This document shows positions 1 through 7,424 of a stretch of DNA of 59,374 nt, one piece after another. Every line of letters begins with the position of its first letter. Position 1 is the first letter of the stretch. The notes below the pieces were generated by a model. The model did no database searches, was not told the DNA's origin, and saw only the letters and a list, made by a program, of their open reading frames with translations. The position numbers were made by a program, and so were the translations under genes. Source of the DNA: a virus; the IMG/VR virus record IMGVR_UViG_3300036791_000807, positions 1 to 59,374 of that record. The stretch is one strand, 5' to 3'.

Positions 1-96
1 ACTGGTGTCTCAGTTGCTAGCGCAGGTGGCAGTAACCAGCATGAGAATATGCCGCCGACGGTCGCTATTCCATACATCGTCAAGATGGACGATTAA
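1..96 (+). CDS. C-terminal end of the tail-collar protein (split by the circle)
   Basis: This is the last 31 codons and stop of the collar-domain protein that begins at 58441. The reading frame enters at base 1 and stops at TAA 94-96. The stop shares its last A with the ATG of the collagen-like fibre gene at 96, so the two are translationally coupled. It is not a separate gene. Confidence 0.95.
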   Translation, partial: TGVSVASAGGSNQHENMPPTVAIPYIVKMDD

Positions 97-127
97 TGTC
101 TCAGCATCTCGTCATCGATCCTGCTAC
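1..127. repeat. Direct terminal repeat, left copy
   Basis: The first 127 bases are identical to bases 59248-59374. An exact overlap of this size at both ends is what an assembler leaves when it closes a circular or terminally redundant genome, so this probably marks completeness rather than a biological end. The overlap lies inside the tail-collar gene, which would be an odd place for a packaging end. Confidence 0.97.
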
Positions 128-1031
128 GGCCGTCCGCGTAGATAGCGGAATCCCGCCAAACGCTCTTGGCGAAGATACTGACCTGTTTATTGATCAAGAC
201 AGTGGTATCTGGTATCTGCGCGAGACCGGGGCATACATTTCCATCTCAGGGGCCACTAGTAGTTCAATCGCTTACAGCGGACATTGGGCTTGGCAGGCTG
301 GGATTGGAGCGCCCTCAACAGGAGCCATCAATATTGATGCGACGACTTGGGCTGCTGCGACGCATGTACTCATCAATAAGATAAACACGGCTGGCACCGA
401 TGTCTCACGTTCGCTTGAGTTGATCAATGTCGGAGATGATGTTGATCTTCAAGATGCAGCTGACTCAGCGAACTGGGCCCGCTATGACATCACCGCGCTA
501 CCGACTGACTATGGCACGTATCTGTCATACCCTGTTACTTATGTTGATGGCACCGGAGCAATCCCTGGCAACAATCGAGATACCACACTCTCACTGATCA
601 CGCAGGGAGCGGTACAAGGTCCATCAGGCCCTACTGGACCAGTAGGGCCAGTCGGGCCGCAAGGACCACAAGGTGTTGCAGGACCGACAGGTCCAGCAGG
701 CCCGACAGGTCCAATAGGTAACACTGGTCTGCAGGGGCCACAAGGTACGCCGGGCGCAACTGGTTCAACAGGTCCAGCTGGTCCAACCGGACCACAAGGA
801 CCCAAAGGTGCGGATAGCACCGTACCAGGACCAGCAGGTCCGGCTGGCGCTACTGGGCCAGCAGGCCCGCAGGGTACACCCGGCGTCTTCTCCGTCTATG
901 AGCAAGTGGCCGAGCCAGTTGGCGCAGTCGTCGGCTCGATCTGGATCAGCAGCGATCCGCCGCCTGTTGCAGTCGGCCCGGTTGCACCTGTACCGTACAG
1001 TTCTCTCTCCGGAAGCACGAGCGGACCATGA
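96..1031 (+). CDS. Collagen-like tail fibre protein
   Basis: 311 aa. Residues about 1-170 form a non-repetitive N-terminal part, presumably for attachment to the baseplate or collar. Residues about 172-262 are an almost unbroken run of Gly-X-Y triplets ([16 protein letters not shown] and similar), followed by a C-terminal region of about 50 residues rich in Pro, Val and Ser. Collagen-like repeats in phage fibres form trimeric triple helices that act as stalks for receptor-binding tips. It starts on ATG 96, overlapping the collar stop, and its own stop overlaps the next ATG at 1028, so collar and fibres form one coupled string. The role is inferred from the repeat and position; the receptor is unknown. 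Confidence 0.88.
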   Translation: MSQHLVIDPATAVRVDSGIPPNALGEDTDLFIDQDSGIWYLRETGAYISISGATSSSIAYSGHWAWQAGIGAPSTGAINIDATTWAAATHVLINKINTAGTDVSRSLELINVGDDVDLQDAADSANWARYDITALPTDYGTYLSYPVTYVDGTGAIPGNNRDTTLSLITQGAVQGPSGPTGPVGPVGPQGPQGVAGPTGPAGPTGPIGNTGLQGPQGTPGATGSTGPAGPTGPQGPKGADSTVPGPAGPAGATGPAGPQGTPGVFSVYEQVAEPVGAVVGSIWISSDPPPVAVGPVAPVPYSSLSGSTSGP

Positions 1032-1948
1032 GTGGACCAATCGTAGAGCCGCAGTACACAAAAGCGAATCCAACCGCGATTCGCGTCAAGACCTCGACGG
1101 GCTGGGCAGATCTCGTCATTCAGGGACCACCCGGCGTGCCTGGCTACCCAACACCGGTCGTTAACGGCCAGTGGCTCAAGGGCGTCGGCAATGCGGCCGT
1201 ATGGCAGCCAATCGCAGCGAGCGACGTGTCAGGTCTCGTCGCGAAGACGCAGACCGCGCTCGCTGCGGTGAACACTGACGTCGGGTGGGCAGGTGCGAGC
1301 GCGCCCTCACTGCTTGATGAAGTCACCCCATCGGTGGGTGGGTACAGCCTGCGCTCGTACGGAGCACCCGCAGCGGGCAACGGTACAAGGCTCACGCTGC
1401 GCAACAACGGTCAGCCGTTCACGGTGTTGCACGCGACGACGGGCGGCAGTGGCGTCCCGTTCTGGCTCTACAGTTACAACCAGCCGACGCCGAGCGTCGT
1501 CGTCGGGATCGGTGAGACGATTGAATTCGTCTACGACTCGCAGTACCCGTACTGGTTGCAGGTGACGCGCGGTGTGGCCGCACTCGTCACGCCCGACCAA
1601 CAGTGGCGCTCGATCTCGTCGCTCGGCTACGGGGCCGGCATCGCTGACTATAGCGCTCCGTTCGGTCCTGCCCGCTTCCGCAAGCTCGCGAGCGGTCTCG
1701 TCGTGTGTGACGGCTTGATCCAGGCGACGTCGTTCACGGGCGGGAACGGTGCGTGGACGATGCCCGTCGGCTACCGGCCGCTCGCGACGGGCGGTGGCGC
1801 TCGCCAACTGATCTTCGGCGGTGCGAGCAGCGTGTCACCGGCTCCGAGCGAGTTGTGGCGTATCGCGGAGACAGGAGGGGTGTCTCTGATGGCCTCGGGC
1901 AGCCCGTGGGTGTCAACGGCTTCGATCCACTACTACGCAGACGGATGA
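1028..1948 (+). CDS. Tail fibre / receptor-binding protein with fibre-linker motif
   Basis: 306 aa, start ATG 1028 overlapping the previous stop (ATGA). The N-terminal part has a short collagen-like remnant (GPPGVPGYP) and then the segment [20 protein letters not shown], which recurs in the next gene. The rest is rich in Gly, Ser and aromatic residues, like beta-rich fibre tips. The shared linker suggests that the two proteins use a common module and differ in their C-terminal tips. No enzymatic motif is visible. The fibre assignment comes from position after the collar and from the shared module. Confidence 0.75.
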   Translation: MSGPIVEPQYTKANPTAIRVKTSTGWADLVIQGPPGVPGYPTPVVNGQWLKGVGNAAVWQPIAASDVSGLVAKTQTALAAVNTDVGWAGASAPSLLDEVTPSVGGYSLRSYGAPAAGNGTRLTLRNNGQPFTVLHATTGGSGVPFWLYSYNQPTPSVVVGIGETIEFVYDSQYPYWLQVTRGVAALVTPDQQWRSISSLGYGAGIADYSAPFGPARFRKLASGLVVCDGLIQATSFTGGNGAWTMPVGYRPLATGGGARQLIFGGASSVSPAPSELWRIAETGGVSLMASGSPWVSTASIHYYADG

Positions 1949-1952
1949 TCTG

Positions 1953-2714
1953 ATGGCTGGACAGACCGCAAAGTATCAGCTACCGTATCCGCAACAACCG
2001 GACAATGCGAATGTGCCCGTTAATATCAAGGCGCTCTGCGACAGGCTGGAGATTGTTCTCAGTCCTGTCCCGACCCCCGTAGTCAATGGGCAATGGGTCA
2101 AAGGTGTTGGCGGTGCGGCGGTTTGGTCAGCGATTGCCGACGCCGACGTTCCTTCGCTCGTGAGCGGACCAGGTCGCCTTGGACCGAACCCCTGCTACCT
2201 CGGCAGTGCTGGTGCTCCGTCTGATTGGAACGCAATCGTCGCAAGCGGCTGGTACATGGGGTCAAGCATCGCGAACGCGCCCGATGGAAACTGGTACATC
2301 GGGGAATGTATTGTCCATAACACTGCGTGGCAGATTCAGCGCGTCTGGCAATTCACGACAAACCCGGCACCGTACTTCCAGCGGCAGATGATCAACGGTG
2401 CTTGGCAGCCCTGGGCTCGCAACACCGCAGGCGTATCGGCTGGCCAAAGGCATCAGGGAGGGAGCGTCGTTCAAGCAACAGACGCGAATGGTTGGATGTG
2501 GATCACCTTCCCAGTAGCGTTCAGCGGAACTCCGGCAGCCGTTTTCGGGATGAACGGCGACAACTCCGTCGCGGCTTTCGTCGTCGATACGCAAGCTGTC
2601 AACTGGAACGCGAGTTCGGCTGCTCTGCGGGCCATAACGGTCTATACCGGGGCCTGGGCACCGCTCGCGAATGCCACGGTACGGATGAACTGGATGGCAA
2701 TTGGTCCAGCCTAG
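1953..2714 (+). CDS. Tail fibre protein with pyocin-knob-like domain
   Basis: 253 aa, ATG 1953, four bases after the previous stop. Residues about 40-75 repeat the linker module of the upstream fibre ([19 protein letters not shown]). Residues about 90-155 (DWNAIVASGWYMGSS ... NGAWQPWAR) have the spacing of aromatic, Gly and Asn residues typical of the pyocin knob fold found at receptor-binding ends of R-pyocins and many phage fibres. The C-terminal about 95 residues look like a beta-rich tip (GMNGDNSVAAF and similar). It is the last fibre gene before the small membrane proteins and the lysin. Confidence 0.8.
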   Translation: MAGQTAKYQLPYPQQPDNANVPVNIKALCDRLEIVLSPVPTPVVNGQWVKGVGGAAVWSAIADADVPSLVSGPGRLGPNPCYLGSAGAPSDWNAIVASGWYMGSSIANAPDGNWYIGECIVHNTAWQIQRVWQFTTNPAPYFQRQMINGAWQPWARNTAGVSAGQRHQGGSVVQATDANGWMWITFPVAFSGTPAAVFGMNGDNSVAAFVVDTQAVNWNASSAALRAITVYTGAWAPLANATVRMNWMAIGPA

Positions 2715-2726
2715 AAGGGAGAACAA

Positions 2727-2903
2727 ATGCAGGTTCAAGTCAATGTGACGATCACACCCGACGATCAGTGGACGCTGTCGGGAGATGAAGCGGCGGCTGC
2801 CGTGTTGGATGCGCTGGGCGGCGATCCTGACAAGGATCTCTGCAGCGTGATGGTGCACGGGAGTGGCCAAGCTGGGACTCAACCCGCTCCGCCTACTCCG
2901 TGA
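2727..2903 (+). CDS. Small hypothetical protein after the fibre genes
   Basis: 58 aa, ATG 2727, preceded by GAAGGGAG at a good distance. The protein begins MQVQVNVTITPDDQW, a possible beta strand, followed by an acidic helix, and ends in a Pro-rich tail. I do not recognise it. It stops at 2903, six bases before the next gene, in the string leading to the endolysin. It could be a fibre accessory protein or part of the lysis cassette. Confidence 0.7.
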   Translation: MQVQVNVTITPDDQWTLSGDEAAAAVLDALGGDPDKDLCSVMVHGSGQAGTQPAPPTP

Positions 2904-2909
2904 GACTTG

Positions 2910-3068
2910 ATGAATGGCCAGATCCTGGAATCTCTTGGCGCATTCCTGTCAGGGTTTGGCAGCGTGCTCACCGCCTATCTTGCACTCAGGTATGAACGTC
3001 AACGAAGCAAAGAAGAGTGTGACAAGCGGATGGCCGCGTTTCGCGAAGGTCTGAAGAGAGGTCGATGA
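2910..3068 (+). CDS. Small membrane protein, holin candidate
   Basis: 52 aa, ATG 2910. The N-terminal half (ESLGAFLSGFGSVLTAYLAL) is one transmembrane segment of about 20 residues; the C-terminal half is highly charged (RYERQRSKEECDKRM). One membrane span with a charged cytoplasmic tail directly upstream of an endolysin is a usual arrangement for small holins or holin-like proteins. The stop overlaps the start of the next membrane protein (ATGA at 3065). The function is inferred from topology and neighbourhood only. Confidence 0.7.
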   Translation: MNGQILESLGAFLSGFGSVLTAYLALRYERQRSKEECDKRMAAFREGLKRGR

Positions 3069-3205
3069 GGAGAACGGACATATTCCTCGTTGCTGCGCTT
3101 GTGTTGTCTGGAGTGACTGGATATCTGACCTCGCAGGCTGTCAATGGGCCTAGACAATCGACGACGACAGTCACGATTCATGTGACAACTGAGAGGAACA
3201 AATGA
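3065..3205 (+). CDS. Small signal-anchored membrane protein next to the lysin
   Basis: 46 aa, ATG 3065 overlapping the previous stop. It starts MRRTDIFLVAALVLSGVTG, a positively charged start plus a hydrophobic segment, followed by a short polar Thr-rich tail. It resembles a signal anchor, with the tail probably outside the cytoplasm. The stop overlaps the lysin ATG at 3202. It may be a second holin, an antiholin or a spanin-like accessory; the sequence does not decide. Confidence 0.68.
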   Translation: MRRTDIFLVAALVLSGVTGYLTSQAVNGPRQSTTTVTIHVTTERNK

Positions 3206-4107
3206 CAGAATGGTGGGAGAAGGGCTATCCCGGAGGGCCGATGGTCGCGGTCAGGGGCTTCCCACGTCCACTCTATCCGCCCGATGCAAAACCTGGACAT
3301 ACGCCATCTGTTGACGGTAGTGATGTCGAAGGTTACAAGCGAACCGTCTCACGGGCAGGTCGTTGGGAATGGCAGGCCTTTGACCAGGCGTTCAGTAACG
3401 GCTTCAGTCATGGCAAGGCGGGTGGGATGGTTCCGGAGACCGGGATCGCCGGAGTGCAGAGACAGGGCAAGATCCAGCCGACCGGTTGGGTCGGTCAGGA
3501 GACGTTCAACCTGCTCCGCTCGATCCGCATCCCGGCAGGTCTGCCGCACGCAGGCGAGCCCGCGATGGACGCCCGGGCAGTCGAGTTGATCAACGCGGCC
3601 TGGGATCGGTTCGGCGGCAAGGAACCTTCTGCACCGCCTGCTACCACAAGCGCCAAGGCTCGGCTCGCCAAAGCTCAGACGCAGATCGGCATCAAGGAGT
3701 CACCGGCCAACTCGAACCAGGTTAAGTACTGCGATTGGTACAACATGGTCGGCCCCTGGTGCGCGATGTTCGTTACCTGGTGCGACCAGCTGTCAGCAAC
3801 TCCATCAAGCTCCTTCAAGAAGGGCTCCAAGTACGCCTACGTGCCGTACATCGTCAACGACGCGCGACTCGGCGTGAACGGCCTTGCCATTACCTCGTCA
3901 CCGAAGCCGGGCGATCTCGTCTGCTATGACTGGGGCTGGGACGGCGAGTATGACCACATCGGCGTCTTTGAGGATGGCAGCGCAGCTTCGTTCGATGCCA
4001 TTGAAGGGAACACCAGTGTTGACAACAACAGCAATGGCGGTGAGGTGATGCGACGGCGCAGACTTTCCGGCGATGCCAGCATAGTGTTCGTCAGAGTCGC
4101 GGAGTGA
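3202..4107 (+). CDS. Endolysin, CHAP-type peptidase or amidase
   Basis: 301 aa, ATG 3202. The N-terminal region (about 1-140) resembles the peptidoglycan-binding or processing half of actinophage lysins, with a possible binding repeat (GIAGVQRQGKIQPTGWVGQETF). After a Pro/Ala/Thr linker at about 143-152, the C-terminal half is a CHAP domain: Cys187 in PWCAMFVTWC, His252 in YDHIGVF and the downstream polar residue in IEGNTS form the expected catalytic set. CHAP enzymes cut peptide or amide bonds in peptidoglycan. It lies directly after two small membrane proteins, making a compact lysis cassette. There is no signal peptide, so release would depend on the holin. Confidence 0.9.
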   Translation: MTEWWEKGYPGGPMVAVRGFPRPLYPPDAKPGHTPSVDGSDVEGYKRTVSRAGRWEWQAFDQAFSNGFSHGKAGGMVPETGIAGVQRQGKIQPTGWVGQETFNLLRSIRIPAGLPHAGEPAMDARAVELINAAWDRFGGKEPSAPPATTSAKARLAKAQTQIGIKESPANSNQVKYCDWYNMVGPWCAMFVTWCDQLSATPSSSFKKGSKYAYVPYIVNDARLGVNGLAITSSPKPGDLVCYDWGWDGEYDHIGVFEDGSAASFDAIEGNTSVDNNSNGGEVMRRRRLSGDASIVFVRVAE

Positions 4108-4118
4108 AAGGGGTTGAC

Positions 4119-4214
4119 ATGAGTGAGCAGGAAGAGGAGACGCAGACGGAGGAGACAGACAATGACGAGTCAACCGCCACAGACGACAACGAGGACGAGG
4201 ACGAAGATGGTTAA
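4119..4214 (+). CDS. Very acidic 31-residue peptide
   Basis: ATG 4119 gives a peptide made almost wholly of Glu, Asp, Thr, Ser and Asn (MSEQEEETQTEETDNDEST and so on). It lies 11 bases after the lysin and overlaps the start of the next small gene at 4207. The upstream GTGAAAGGGG can serve as a ribosome site. Function unknown; it could be a charge-mimic or simply a short leader for the downstream membrane peptide. Confidence 0.5.
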   Translation: MSEQEEETQTEETDNDESTATDDNEDEDEDG

Positions 4215-4287
4215 CCCCAACTATGGCACGCTTGCCGAGATCGCGATTGCGGTTGTTCTCCTGATCGGCCTGATCCACTTCTGGTAG
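4207..4287 (+). CDS. Tiny membrane peptide, last gene of the late operon
   Basis: 26 aa, MVNPNYGTLAEIAIAVVLLIGLIHFW: a single hydrophobic span that ends at the C terminus. The ATG overlaps the end of the acidic peptide in another frame. Being next to the lysin, it is another possible holin-type or membrane-stress peptide. It is followed after 11 bases by the hairpin that closes the rightward unit. Confidence 0.55.
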   Translation: MVNPNYGTLAEIAIAVVLLIGLIHFW

Positions 4288-4298
4288 GCCCGCATGAG

Positions 4299-4332
4299 AC
4301 CGGCGGGTACGCAGGGGCGCAAACCCGCCGGT
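4299..4332. terminator. Hairpin between converging operons
   Basis: Perfect 10-bp arms ACCGGCGGGT (4299-4308) and ACCCGCCGGT (4323-4332) with a 14-nt loop sit exactly where the rightward late unit ends (4287) and the leftward unit ends (4334). The T tract is weak in both directions, so it may act as a bidirectional or factor-assisted terminator. Confidence 0.7.
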
Positions 4333-4333
4333 T

Positions 4334-4804
4334 TCACCTCAAGGCGTAGTCTACCCAGCGGTGTTCGTTGTCGAGCCGGTGGAGCGCTTGATTGCTCCAC
4401 TTGACGTCGTCAAAGCGAACGGCATACGTCGCGACAAAGCGCATACTGCCGAGGATCTCGGTCAGGTGAGACGGCCCCCACGCTTCCCAGATCAAATGGA
4501 CGGCGTTGAGCCGGATCTCGTCGTCAAGCGGCAGACGGCTGTGACGGCGATCCCATGAGCCGAGACTCTTCTCCAGCGCATACCTGACGCGCCGCGCTCG
4601 CTGCTTGTCATCCGCTAGCTCGCGTGGACCGGCATCGGCCCCGAGTCGGCGCGGGATCGCCTCAGCCAGGGTCACAATGGAGAGCCGTCGGAGGATCCGC
4701 TCTACCTCCTGCTTTGAGATGATGCCCCTGTCCAGATGGGACGGCAGAGTCAAGCCGCTATCGAAGTAGCGTTCAATGAAACCGTTGTCTCCGACCCTGC
4801 TCAA
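4334..4804 (-). CDS. Hypothetical protein, distal gene of the leftward operon
   Basis: 156 aa starting on TTG 4804; the stop touches the hairpin at 4299-4332. An AGGAG lies about 12 nt upstream, a little far. The protein is mostly helical and charged, with WEAWGPSHLTEILGSMRF in the C-terminal half. I do not recognise a family. It is separated by 165 bp from the zinc-ribbon gene upstream. Confidence 0.7.
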   Translation of the reverse strand: MSRVGDNGFIERYFDSGLTLPSHLDRGIISKQEVERILRRLSIVTLAEAIPRRLGADAGPRELADDKQRARRVRYALEKSLGSWDRRHSRLPLDDEIRLNAVHLIWEAWGPSHLTEILGSMRFVATYAVRFDDVKWSNQALHRLDNEHRWVDYALR

Positions 4805-4948
4805 CGTCGATTCCCGCTCCTAAGCCCTAGCGACGGAGCCGAGAAACACTCCGAGGCTTTGTACGGTGGACGCTCACGCCCTCCGACGGTATCGGGGCGG
4901 TCGGTATACCCCTTTCGGCTCCTACACCATTCTACGGCGTGAGAGGCT

Positions 4949-4972
4949 TGAAATATAAACTCGTATATTTCA
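4949..4972. promoter_or_regulatory. AT-rich perfect inverted repeat
   Basis: TGAAATATA, a 6-nt spacer AACTCG, then TATATTTCA. The 9-bp arms are perfect, and the site stands out as AT-rich in a GC-rich genome. It overlaps the stop of the zinc-ribbon gene and lies 145 bp upstream of the last leftward gene. It could be an operator, a processing hairpin or an attenuator; the lack of a T run argues against a classical terminator. Confidence 0.5.
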
Positions 4973-5131
4973 AACATACGGCCGAGGGGCTGGCACTGGT
5001 CCTAGCGGATCCCGGATCAGGCGACCTGGGATCTTGCAAGATGGACAGCGGTCTTGGTCTATGAACGTAATCACCTTACATCCAGGAACTTGACAGAACA
5101 TAAGACGATGGTTACGGGACTTCTTGTACAT
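4970..5131 (-). CDS. Zinc-ribbon-like small protein
   Basis: 53 aa from ATG 5131, which overlaps the upstream stop (TAATG). An in-frame ATG farther upstream exists but would overlap the HTH gene more. Two cysteine pairs, CQVPGC and CPSC, are 11 residues apart, the pattern of a small zinc ribbon. The N terminus is basic (MYKKSRNHRLMF). It is probably a nucleic-acid or protein-binding accessory to the replication operon. Confidence 0.65.
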   Translation of the reverse strand: MYKKSRNHRLMFCQVPGCKVITFIDQDRCPSCKIPGRLIRDPLGPVPAPRPYV

Positions 5132-5544
5132 TAGGCGCATCCGCGCTCCCTCAAGTATTCGATCCATTTCTCATTCGACCAGTTTGGATTCGGTGAGACC
5201 CAAAGACTGGTGAAGAGATCCGTCCGTTCAATCGCTGAGAGCAGGGCATCCGCTTGGGAGACCCCCACGGTTGAATATTCTCCGTTGCAGATGCCCTGCA
5301 CTCGGCGAGGATTGATACCTGTCTTCTCTGCGAGCCAGCCGATTGGACCCACGAAGTCCTTTCCAATGGGCCGCTCCGCGATGTAGGCCCGGACCCAGGT
5401 GAGCATGATTTCACTCAATTGGAATCCGGGCACTACCTCTGCCTCTCCGACGCCATTGTAGTGCTCCCGGAGTTCAGATGGCCGCATTCTCTCGGCGTGC
5501 CGTCTTTGTGTATGCTCACTCCACCTGTACTCCGGGATGCCCAT
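5131..5544 (-). CDS. HTH DNA-binding protein
   Basis: 137 aa from ATG 5544. The reading frame stays open upstream, but that part antiparallels the ThyX gene and is not used; the ATG overlaps the ThyX stop (TAATG). Residues about 70-112 (GPIGWLAEKTGINPRRVQGIC ... SQADALLSAI) have the layout of a Cro/XRE-type helix-turn-helix: the first helix carries the LAEKTG turn and RRVQGI is the recognition helix. The C terminus is aromatic-rich (LWVSPNPNWSNEKWIEYL). It could be a transcriptional regulator of the phage. A lysogeny repressor is less likely since no integrase is present. Confidence 0.75.
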   Translation of the reverse strand: MGIPEYRWSEHTQRRHAERMRPSELREHYNGVGEAEVVPGFQLSEIMLTWVRAYIAERPIGKDFVGPIGWLAEKTGINPRRVQGICNGEYSTVGVSQADALLSAIERTDLFTSLWVSPNPNWSNEKWIEYLRERGCA

Positions 5545-6464
5545 TACTTCCTCTCGATCCGATGGTGCTCTGAACGGAATTGCCGATTGCTCTCCCGCGC
5601 CCAGGGGAACGGGCACTGCCCCTCGACTGACTCCCATCCCTGGAACGTACAGGCGTGAGCCCCAGCCTGAACCGATACCTTGTCGATATCGATGTTGTCG
5701 ATAGACCCGTGTGTCTTCTCGCAGCTGATCTTGACGTAGGGATCGAGCCAAGGGTAGACGCCAACGAGGATCTCGCGGGCCATCCGCATGACCGAGACGA
5801 TCTCCCACTGGAACATGGAACAGCCCCGGTAGGCATAGACGTTGATGAACTCGCGGAGTGGGTACTCCAGCATGATGTAGTTCGTCGTGCCCTCGGGGAG
5901 GATGTAACGAGCGTCCTGGTAACCCACGTCTGCCTCACAGGCCAGGGTGTAGGCATGATGGCAGGCCATCATCGCCTCGATCCACTTCTGTCTGACCTCT
6001 TCTGGCAGACGCCAGACTGACTCAGGTATGCGGAACTCCGGCCGGTCACCGTAGAAGCTCGCCCGCATCGACTGCTGGTGGAACGCGGCTCGTCGTGAGC
6101 GGACCAACTGATGGGTACAGGCACGGCTGACACCGGAGACCTCAAAGACGACCACCTGCGACTCTAGGGCCGTCTGGAGCCCGCCTTTGAGCATCTCCTC
6201 CCAGTCGCGGTCGTCCTCGTCTGGCAGGGACAGGTCGATGCCGATGGTGGCACGCTGTGCTTTCGACAGGACCTGTTTGAACTCAGGATTGAGTCCCTGG
6301 ACGAGCTTGACTGTGATCCCGTCGTCGCCCACCATGATGCGACCGTTATCGTTCGGCGATAGATGTTTGCCGTCCTGCATCGAGTGGCGATTGAAGCTCA
6401 CGTCGCGCAGTAGTGGCGTCTCCTCTTGGTTGTCCCACTCTCGCGATGCGGTGTACGGGTTCAC
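5544..6464 (-). CDS. thyX: Flavin-dependent thymidylate synthase ThyX, variant signature
   Basis: 306 aa from GTG 6464, overlapping the HU-like gene stop (GTGA). ThyX converts dUMP to dTMP with methylene-tetrahydrofolate, FAD and NADPH. Family hallmarks are GVSRACTHQLVRSR at about 111-124 and DARYILPEGTTNYIML at about 183-198. The usual RHR-x7-S signature is here R122-S123-R124-x7-S132, so the central His is Ser. The lineup is otherwise exact (HQLVRxRxAxxxxQSMR). The length is in the upper part of the family range, with a C-terminal extension ending in many charged residues. It is coupled to HU-like and HTH genes. Likely an active or altered-specificity nucleotide enzyme. Confidence 0.9.
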   Translation of the reverse strand: MNPYTASREWDNQEETPLLRDVSFNRHSMQDGKHLSPNDNGRIMVGDDGITVKLVQGLNPEFKQVLSKAQRATIGIDLSLPDEDDRDWEEMLKGGLQTALESQVVVFEVSGVSRACTHQLVRSRRAAFHQQSMRASFYGDRPEFRIPESVWRLPEEVRQKWIEAMMACHHAYTLACEADVGYQDARYILPEGTTNYIMLEYPLREFINVYAYRGCSMFQWEIVSVMRMAREILVGVYPWLDPYVKISCEKTHGSIDNIDIDKVSVQAGAHACTFQGWESVEGQCPFPWARESNRQFRSEHHRIERK

Positions 6465-6817
6465 TTACTCTTCGCCGCCTTGATGGTCCGGCCGACCTTG
6501 CTCGTCGCGCTCGGAGTCGCGTTCTTGAGCTTGGCGAGCGGTCGAGCCTTGACGGTGATCTTGGCGGGTGTCGCTGCTTCCAACTTCCGCTCGGTGCCAT
6601 CGAACGGGTTGCGGACGGTCTCGCCCTTTCTCCGTCCAGGCCGGTATCCGAACTTGAGTGAGAGGTATCCCGACACCGTGACTTCCTCGCCTTTGTTGAG
6701 TCGGTCGGCCATGGTCTCAAAGAATGTGGTTACAACTTCCTTGATCTCGATACGTGTGTAGCCGCCGTCGAGAGATTCAGCGACATCGGCGATCAGCTGA
6801 GTGGTGCTTACGGCCAT
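6461..6817 (-). CDS. HU/IHF-family DNA-binding protein
   Basis: 118 aa from ATG 6817, chosen for a strong GGAGGGAGC just before it; upstream in-frame codons lie in the neighbouring gene. MAVSTTQLIADVAESLDGGYTRIEIKEVV is the helical dimerisation half and GEEVTVSGYLSLKFGYRPGRRKGETVRNPFDGTE is the beta-arm half, with RNP near the arm tip. A basic Lys/Ala-rich tail follows (KLKNATPSATSKVGRTIKAAKSK), resembling tailed HU of actinobacteria. It bends or packs DNA. It is coupled to ThyX downstream. Confidence 0.88.
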   Translation of the reverse strand: MAVSTTQLIADVAESLDGGYTRIEIKEVVTTFFETMADRLNKGEEVTVSGYLSLKFGYRPGRRKGETVRNPFDGTERKLEAATPAKITVKARPLAKLKNATPSATSKVGRTIKAAKSK

Positions 6818-6834
6818 GCTCCCTCCATTCAGGG

Positions 6835-7341
6835 TTAAAGGAAATAACCGGCGCAGGGCGGATAGGTGTTCGGCCACTGGTGCCGCATCCATCCGTCGTT
6901 GTAGCCGTGTTCCCTAGCAACTTCGTCTGCGACTGCGATCTGCTCATTGGCTGAGAGGAGGGCAGCATTGCTGACCTTGCCCGCCCAGCCATAGGACATT
7001 TGCAGACCGCCATAGTAGCCATTACCAGTTTGAGAATCCCACGCTCCTTCCCCAGAGTGAATACACATCCACCCGCCGTAGTGAGACGACACCGCCACCG
7101 GATGTAGCGCTGTCATGGTCTGGTTGTACTCGCGCTTGAGCCACTTGACTGCTGTACATGACCACTTCTTCGCGTAGTGTCTGCCGTGCTGGCAGACGTA
7201 CCGAGCGTGTTTCAAGTTCATCAGTTGCGAATGCGCCCTGCACGAGAGCTTCGCGCAGTTCGGCTTCGCTACAAGTTGTGCCTTTGCGTCCGCTGTCCCA
7301 GCCAGGACAAAAGCGGCACAGGTGGCGATAAGAAGTTTCAC
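6835..7341 (-). CDS. Secreted Rpf/transglycosylase-like protein
   Basis: 168 aa from GTG 7341 (GGAG five bases upstream; the nearby ATG is out of frame). MKLLIATCAAFVLAGTADA is a clear signal peptide. Residues about 90-168 (MCIHSGEGAWDSQTGNGYYGGLQMSYGW ... ANEQIAVADEVAREHG) match the resuscitation-promoting-factor / lysozyme-like fold: catalytic Glu in HSGEGAW, then the GYYGGLQ motif. Several Cys in the middle may form disulphides. Such proteins cut glycan strands of actinobacterial walls. Its place in the replication operon, away from the lysis cassette, suggests an early-expressed cell-wall function such as blocking superinfection or remodelling the wall. Confidence 0.85.
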   Translation of the reverse strand: MKLLIATCAAFVLAGTADAKAQLVAKPNCAKLSCRAHSQLMNLKHARYVCQHGRHYAKKWSCTAVKWLKREYNQTMTALHPVAVSSHYGGWMCIHSGEGAWDSQTGNGYYGGLQMSYGWAGKVSNAALLSANEQIAVADEVAREHGYNDGWMRHQWPNTYPPCAGYFL

Positions 7342-7424
7342 ATGGACTCCGTAGTGGATGACTGGCCTCGCTGATTTGCGGCGCAGCGGCTACGCCGACT
7401 TGCGGCTCATGATATGGCTTCCTC

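Noticed and set aside
539-820. Leftward Gly/Pro-rich frame opposite the collagen gene
   Set aside because: It is the antisense shadow of Gly-X-Y codons, which read as Gly/Pro on the other strand.
5131-5544. Lysogeny repressor
   Set aside because: HTH fold alone is not enough; no integrase, excisionase or attachment site is visible.
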